Positions 17,396 through 20,687 of a stretch of 20,687 nt of DNA are shown piece after piece (positions within the stretch are counted from its first letter, which is position 1; each line of letters starts with the position of its first letter). Under the pieces are notes generated by a model. It was not told the DNA's origin. It made no database searches and saw only the letters and a program-made list of their open reading frames with translations. The position numbers and the translations under genes are program-made. Origin of the DNA: Chara braunii (Eukaryota; Streptophyta; Charophyceae; Charales; Characeae); NCBI GenBank assembly GCA_003427395.1, contig BFEA01000171.1:943100-963786 (forward strand), written 5' to 3'.

Positions 17396-17895
17396 CTTAT
17401 GAGGCAGCCTTCGGTCTAGATGACCTGGATGATCCTGGATGCGATAATTAGTCCCATAGCCGCCCGTGGCTGAGATATCGATGAGGATTGTGCTGTACTG
17501 ATGGGCAGTATGGATGAGATGGACTGATCCAATGATGATGAGATGTGCAGGCCAGGATTGAGACTTGGACTGCTAGACTAGACCTAGCAATGGGGTCAGG
17601 TCTAAGATTGAGGATCGATCATGATGATGCATGAGGCCAAACCTAATGAAAGGTTTGACGTGAGATTGAGGCTGATTCAGTGATGCAAGGGAACGGGATT
17701 GATAGTATGATCGGGCTGCATGAGCAGTCATGATACTTGTGTGTGGTGACCGCACCACGCAAGTCTAATAAGGTTAATTCCTTCTTGATTTTGATGGTGG
17801 CTTGGACAAGTGGTCCATGCCTTATTGAGTGAGCACTCAAGCCCTAGCGGGCGAGCACCCTGATGATTGGGGGATATAGTCTATACAATACCCCT
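17396..17895. other. No recognisable gene
   Basis: About 500 bp with many GATGA/TGATG words on the plus strand. ATGATTGGGGGATATAG at about 17861 is a weak purine tract followed by a short inverted element (GGGGGATATAG...CTATACAATACCCC). Nothing codes convincingly. Confidence 0.4.
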
Positions 17896-18393
17896 TTATA
17901 TCAGATAGCACATAAGGCCGCATAGTTCGAGTTGGCATATGAAGAACAGCGCAAGTATGAGGCACAAGCGATGGTTGGGCGGCGCAGCCTGGTGAGCGAC
18001 GGGCGGTTCTGGTGCACGTGGCAACGGCGGTGGCGCAGGGCGAGGCGGCTGTGGCAGGACGGTGAGCTGGCGAGGAGATGGTTGGGTGGAGGAAGAAGGA
18101 TGATATGGTGAAGGGTATGATCGAGAGGGCGGATCGAAACGAGGAGGCGGAGAGCCGTAGCGTTGCTCATACTTATATGCATAGTACATCATAGACCTAG
18201 GCGACGGCGTGCGCTCATGCTTGTCCTCTGAGCGATGGCGATGGCGATGGCGCGTTCCTCCCCATCTCACCTCCTCCTCCTCCTCTTCGGATCTCTCCCC
18301 TTCGTACGTCAGATTTATCGGTCCATCTGGCGCCTTCCCCTGTCGACCTCCTCTTCCACGTCCAGCGCCCGCCCCTCGCGTCTTTGGCGCCAT
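17896..18393 (-). CDS. Arg/Gly- and Pro-rich ORF, unknown; possibly gag-like first ORF or first exon
   Basis: The ATG at 18393 lies in TTGCCATGGCG, a near-ideal eukaryotic start context, 180 bp below a TATA box at 18578-18573. The N-terminus is RG-rich (RGAGAGRGRGGRQGK), then acidic (SEEEEEEV), then HRHRHR, then Pro/Ser-rich (residues about 80-135, with YGSPPPRFDPP and PRPAPPPLPRAPEPP). The last 25 residues turn hydrophobic (LILALFFICQLELCGL), unlike the rest, which suggests the true frame or an exon ends near 18000. The plus strand at 17933-17990 can also read AYEEQRKYEAQAMVGRR, so coding sense there is ambiguous. Basic, disordered, Pro-rich N-termini are common in gag proteins, but no capsid or zinc knuckle is seen. 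Confidence 0.5.
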   Translation of the reverse strand: MAPKTRGAGAGRGRGGRQGKAPDGPINLTYEGERSEEEEEEVRWGGTRHRHRHRSEDKHERTPSPRSMMYYAYKYEQRYGSPPPRFDPPSRSYPSPYHPSSSTQPSPRQLTVLPQPPRPAPPPLPRAPEPPVAHQAAPPNHRLCLILALFFICQLELCGLMCYLI

Positions 18394-18567
18394 GGCAAAA
18401 ACTAATTAGCTGCGCGGCTATAAGCGTTGCGCGATTGTAAGCACTAGTGCGATAAGAACGCAAGCGAGTCGAGAACGATGAAGACAGCAGTAATAGCAAG
18501 ACCGTAATAGCGCCGCACACTCGACGACAAGAGTTCGAGTGCGAATGGCGATAATGAGTAAGCTATT

Positions 18568-18585
18568 AGGCCTTTATAGTGGCCT
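18568..18585 (-). promoter_or_regulatory. TATA box enclosed by an inverted repeat (minus)
   Basis: The minus strand reads AGGCC-ACTATAAA-GGCCT: a perfect 5-bp inverted repeat around TATAAA (18578-18573). It is 180 bp upstream of the ATG at 18393, leaving a leader of about 150 nt if transcription starts about 30 bp downstream. Confidence 0.6.
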
Positions 18586-18626
18586 GAACCTGGCGAGGAC
18601 GCCAGAAATGGAGTTTGGTATGGTTA

Positions 18627-18776
18627 TCGGAAGATGATGCGGCGCGGCAGCGGAAATTGACCCACCGCGGTCAACTCCCACGCTGCGTCAAAATTGCGTC
18701 CACAGTCATGGGCCCAAGCGCTTCGGTTAGACTTTCCCTGGGCCGAAATCAAGGGAAAGACGGCGCGGCGGTACGG
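18627..18776. repeat. 150-bp dispersed repeat, copy 2
   Basis: Same length and orientation as 9661-9810, about 96% identical. It ends 40-50 bp from the minus-strand TATA box, so in this setting it is promoter-proximal (U3-like) sequence for the minus ORF at 18393. Confidence 0.92.
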
Positions 18777-18963
18777 TCAGCCGGAGACCTGATCGTCCCC
18801 GTTGGACTGGACCGGCACGACCGCAATGGGCCAATTAGTGGGGTCCGGTTCAAACGGCACTCGAAACGGACCAAGGGTTAGTGAGATATTCAAGTTTGAC
18901 CAGATGGGACCGGACCGACACGACCACGTAACCCGGCCAGGAAAGGAACAGCCCTAAGTAGCC

Positions 18964-19316
18964 ATATAAATGAACAGCCAGGCCCGAATAATTAAAATAG
19001 GGTCATGTGCTATTTTTAGCACGGGACTGACTGTTCATTTCCCAAAGTCGGACCTGCACCAGTCCCGTTCTAAAAATAGCACAGCCCCACGCTATTTTTA
19101 GCGTGGGACTAACTGTTCATCTACCGGGGACTGGGCCTGCGCCAGTCCCGTTCTAAAAATAGGACTTACTGTTCATATCCCGAGGTCGGGACTGCTGCTA
19201 TTTTTAGCACAGGCCCGGTCTAGAGTTAGACCACGGCCCCGACCTTGGGGCTGCAGCACTCAGCCCCGATCACTTGGCCTCTCCATTATAAAAGAGAGGC
19301 CACGTCACCCAAACAA
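18964..19316 (+). promoter_or_regulatory. LTR/U3-like promoter with hairpin-forming repeat units and TATA box
   Basis: Two 74-bp units (19009-19082 and 19091-19164) each run from GCTATTTTTAGC plus GGGACT to CAGTCCCGTTCTAAAAATAG, so the two ends of each unit are complementary. A third partial unit follows. The core CTATTTTTAG or its complement occurs five times: 19010, 19070, 19092, 19153 and 19198. It fits the MEF2-type MADS-box consensus CTA(A/T)4TAG. A TATA box, TATAAAAG (19287-19294), is enclosed by the perfect inverted repeat GGCCTCTC / GAGAGGCC (19276-19283, 19294-19301). An AC-rich leader follows (AAACAAACAGATCACACGG). The regulatory role is inferred from the motifs. Confidence 0.6.
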
Positions 19317-19849
19317 ACAGATCACACGGATCACAGATCAGTGTGTGAGAGCGGCATGCGTGACACACGTGGCACGGATCAGACTGTGATAGAACCCTCG
19401 CTTGCGGAAGCACAACAGCCTCGATGGAACGGCAAGGAGAAAGAGACACTGGTCAAAGAACGGCGACGTGCCAGCAGGAGCATGAGGGGAGCGTGGAGCA
19501 GGAGGCAAGGGTCGAGAAGGAGGCAAGCAAAGGAAGGGGTAAGGAAAGGAAGGGGCAAGACTAGCCCCTCACTTTCCCTTTCTCCCCCCCCCTTTCTCTT
19601 ATCTCTTCTCTTCTTCCTCTCTCTTTCTCCCTCTTCTTTCCAACCGTATCCTTGGGTTGAGTGTATGCCGCATCTGATCCGTGCGCACTTTGCTTGAACT
19701 CTGTATCTGATTGGTCATAAACACTGCGCTCACACGCTGTATCTGAGGGTCGTGACCAAACTGCGTGTTTGCACGCACTTGAGAGTTGAAACCGAACTAT
19801 GTCTGTGTACGCTGTATTTAAGGGCAATTTTTGACCGTGAACAAAACCG
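19317..19849. other. Leader/LTR-like DNA with a pyrimidine tract, no gene
   Basis: Downstream of the TATA box. At about 19571-19640 there is a 70-bp, nearly pure C/T stretch (polypurine on the minus strand, with AAAGGGGGGGGAGAAAGGG). The ORF over it (19245-19697) starts upstream of the TATA box and encodes only low-complexity sequence, so it is not called. From about 19700 degenerate forms of the 41-bp unit appear (CTGTATCTGAGGG, GCACGCACTTGAGAG). Confidence 0.45.
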
Positions 19850-20071
19850 ATTTTTGAGACTGTTAGCGCAGTCACTCTGAGAACAGAGCCTGCCAGTACA
19901 GTCACCTCGAGAACAGGGTCGATTTTGATACTGCCAGTACAGTCACCTCGAGAACAAAGCCGATTTTGAGACTGCCACTCTGAGAACAGAGCCGTTTTTT
20001 AGGCTGCTCGTACAGCCATACTGAACACCGAACCGATTTTAATACTGTATGTACAGTCACATCGATTTTGA
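19850..20071. repeat. 41-bp tandem units, two clear copies with degenerate flanks
   Basis: Two adjacent 41-bp copies at 19890-19930 and 19931-19971 share CTGCCAGTACAGTCACCTCG, AGAACA and CGATTTTGA. More diverged copies lie on both sides (GCAGTCACTCTGAGAACAGAG before; GTACAGTCACATCGATTTTGA after). Confidence 0.8.
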
Positions 20072-20250
20072 GAATGTCTGCGAAGTCCAACTAAACATCT
20101 CGATCAATTATTAAGTCTGTCAGCCATGCTTCGAGGCTATTCGCGGCATGCGCACCATACAAGAGAATAATATTTGAGCATTTCCCGAGTTTGCAGTTGT
20201 GTGCCAAAGCGCGCCCCATCAGAAGATCAATTCACAGTACACAGTGTAAA

Positions 20251-20687
20251 CTGAGGGCCATATTTGACCTGTGTGCCAGCGCGCACCGAGACTAAGGGCT
20301 GTGTGCCACCGCTCGTCGAAACTGAGGGCCATACTTGATCTGTGCGCCAGCGCGCACCAAAACTGAGGGCCATACTTGATCTGTGCGCCAGCGCGCACCG
20401 AAACTGAGAGCCGTATTTGATCTGTGCGCCAGTGCGCACCGAAATTGAGGGCCATGCTTGATCTGTGCGCCAGCGCGCACCGAAACCGAGAGTCGTATCT
20501 GATCTGTGCGCCAGCGTGCACCGAAACTGAGGGCCGTATTTGACATGTGTGCCAGCGCGCACCGAGACTAAGGGTTGTGTGCCACCGCGCGTCGAAACTG
20601 AGGGCCATACTTGATCTGTGCGCCAGCGCGCACCGAAACTGAGGGCCATACTTGATCTGTGCGCCAGCGCACCGAAACTGAGAGTCG
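20251..20687. repeat. 41-bp minisatellite with 30-bp variants, runs off the window
   Basis: The unit is about CTGAGGGCCATACTTGATCT followed by GTGCGCCAGCGCGCACCGAAA. Unit starts: 20251, 20292, 20322, 20363, 20404, 20445, 20486, 20527, 20568, 20598, 20639, 20678. Steps are 41, 30, 41, 41, 41, 41, 41, 41, 30, 41, 39. The 30-bp variant recurs 276 bp apart, a sign of higher-order duplication. Each unit holds GTGCGCCAGCGCGCAC, a GTGCGC/GCGCAC inverted repeat. The minus-strand ORFs here arise because 41 is not a multiple of three and no frame meets a stop. Confidence 0.92.

Noticed and set aside
19245-19697. 150-codon plus-strand ORF
   Set aside because: It begins upstream of the TATA box and its C-terminus is the translated pyrimidine tract.
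20219-20649. Three overlapping minus-strand ORFs rich in Arg/Ala/Ser
   Set aside because: A 41-bp unit read in all three frames gives the same peptides; an artefact of the minisatellite.

Overview
The window looks like nuclear DNA of a eukaryote and is almost entirely decayed LTR-retrotransposon sequence. I see no bacterial operon, rRNA or tRNA. The pol proteins belong to an unusual Ty3/gypsy-like lineage: the reverse transcriptase box reads YIDDNPIKG instead of the usual YIDD plus hydrophobic residues. The window also holds a C5 DNA methyltransferase relic of DNMT3 type, TATA-box promoters, and many minisatellites with 29-65 bp units. From memory of similar pol proteins I favour a streptophyte (charophyte) alga, Chara-like, but this cannot be confirmed without a search.

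Layout. 1-1060: minus-strand relic of the C-terminal half of a DNMT3-like cytosine methyltransferase (1053-380), flanked by two polypurine-tract-like sites (about 221-259 and 1741-1780), each next to a 7-bp-stem hairpin. 1140-3870: four pyrimidine-rich tandem arrays (65, 51-57, 40 and 29 bp). 4432-5346 (minus): an intact 304-codon ORF with two SUMO-interaction-like motifs. 5718-9660 (minus): a gypsy-like pol (linker, RT, RNase H, integrase) that lacks its 5' end. 9661-9810: a 150-bp sequence repeated at 18627-18776. 9811-15175 (plus): a second, diverged element of the same lineage, 5'-truncated, with three repeated gag-like modules, retropepsin, RT, RNase H and integrase. 15185-15706: a 49-bp array starting just after its integrase. 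15707-17890: no convincing gene. 17896-18393 (minus): an Arg/Gly- and Pro-rich ORF with its own TATA box. 18780-20687: LTR-like or promoter DNA with a hairpin/A+T-motif array, a TATA box, and 41-bp minisatellites that run off the end.

The two pol copies lie head to head on opposite strands with the 150-bp repeat exactly between their truncated 5' ends. Both carry the heptamer T TTT TTA at the same junction, with RT in the -1 frame, so programmed -1 frameshifting looks like an inherited feature of the lineage. Both copies are dead: I count seven in-frame stops in the plus copy and at least six in the minus copy, plus frameshifts. The plus copy has also lost a catalytic RT Asp (to His) and the integrase Glu (to Lys).

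The most notable points are the methyltransferase relic in a retroelement setting, the conserved frameshift heptamer, the triplicated gag-like module, and two divergent TATA boxes each enclosed in a GGCC-containing inverted repeat.
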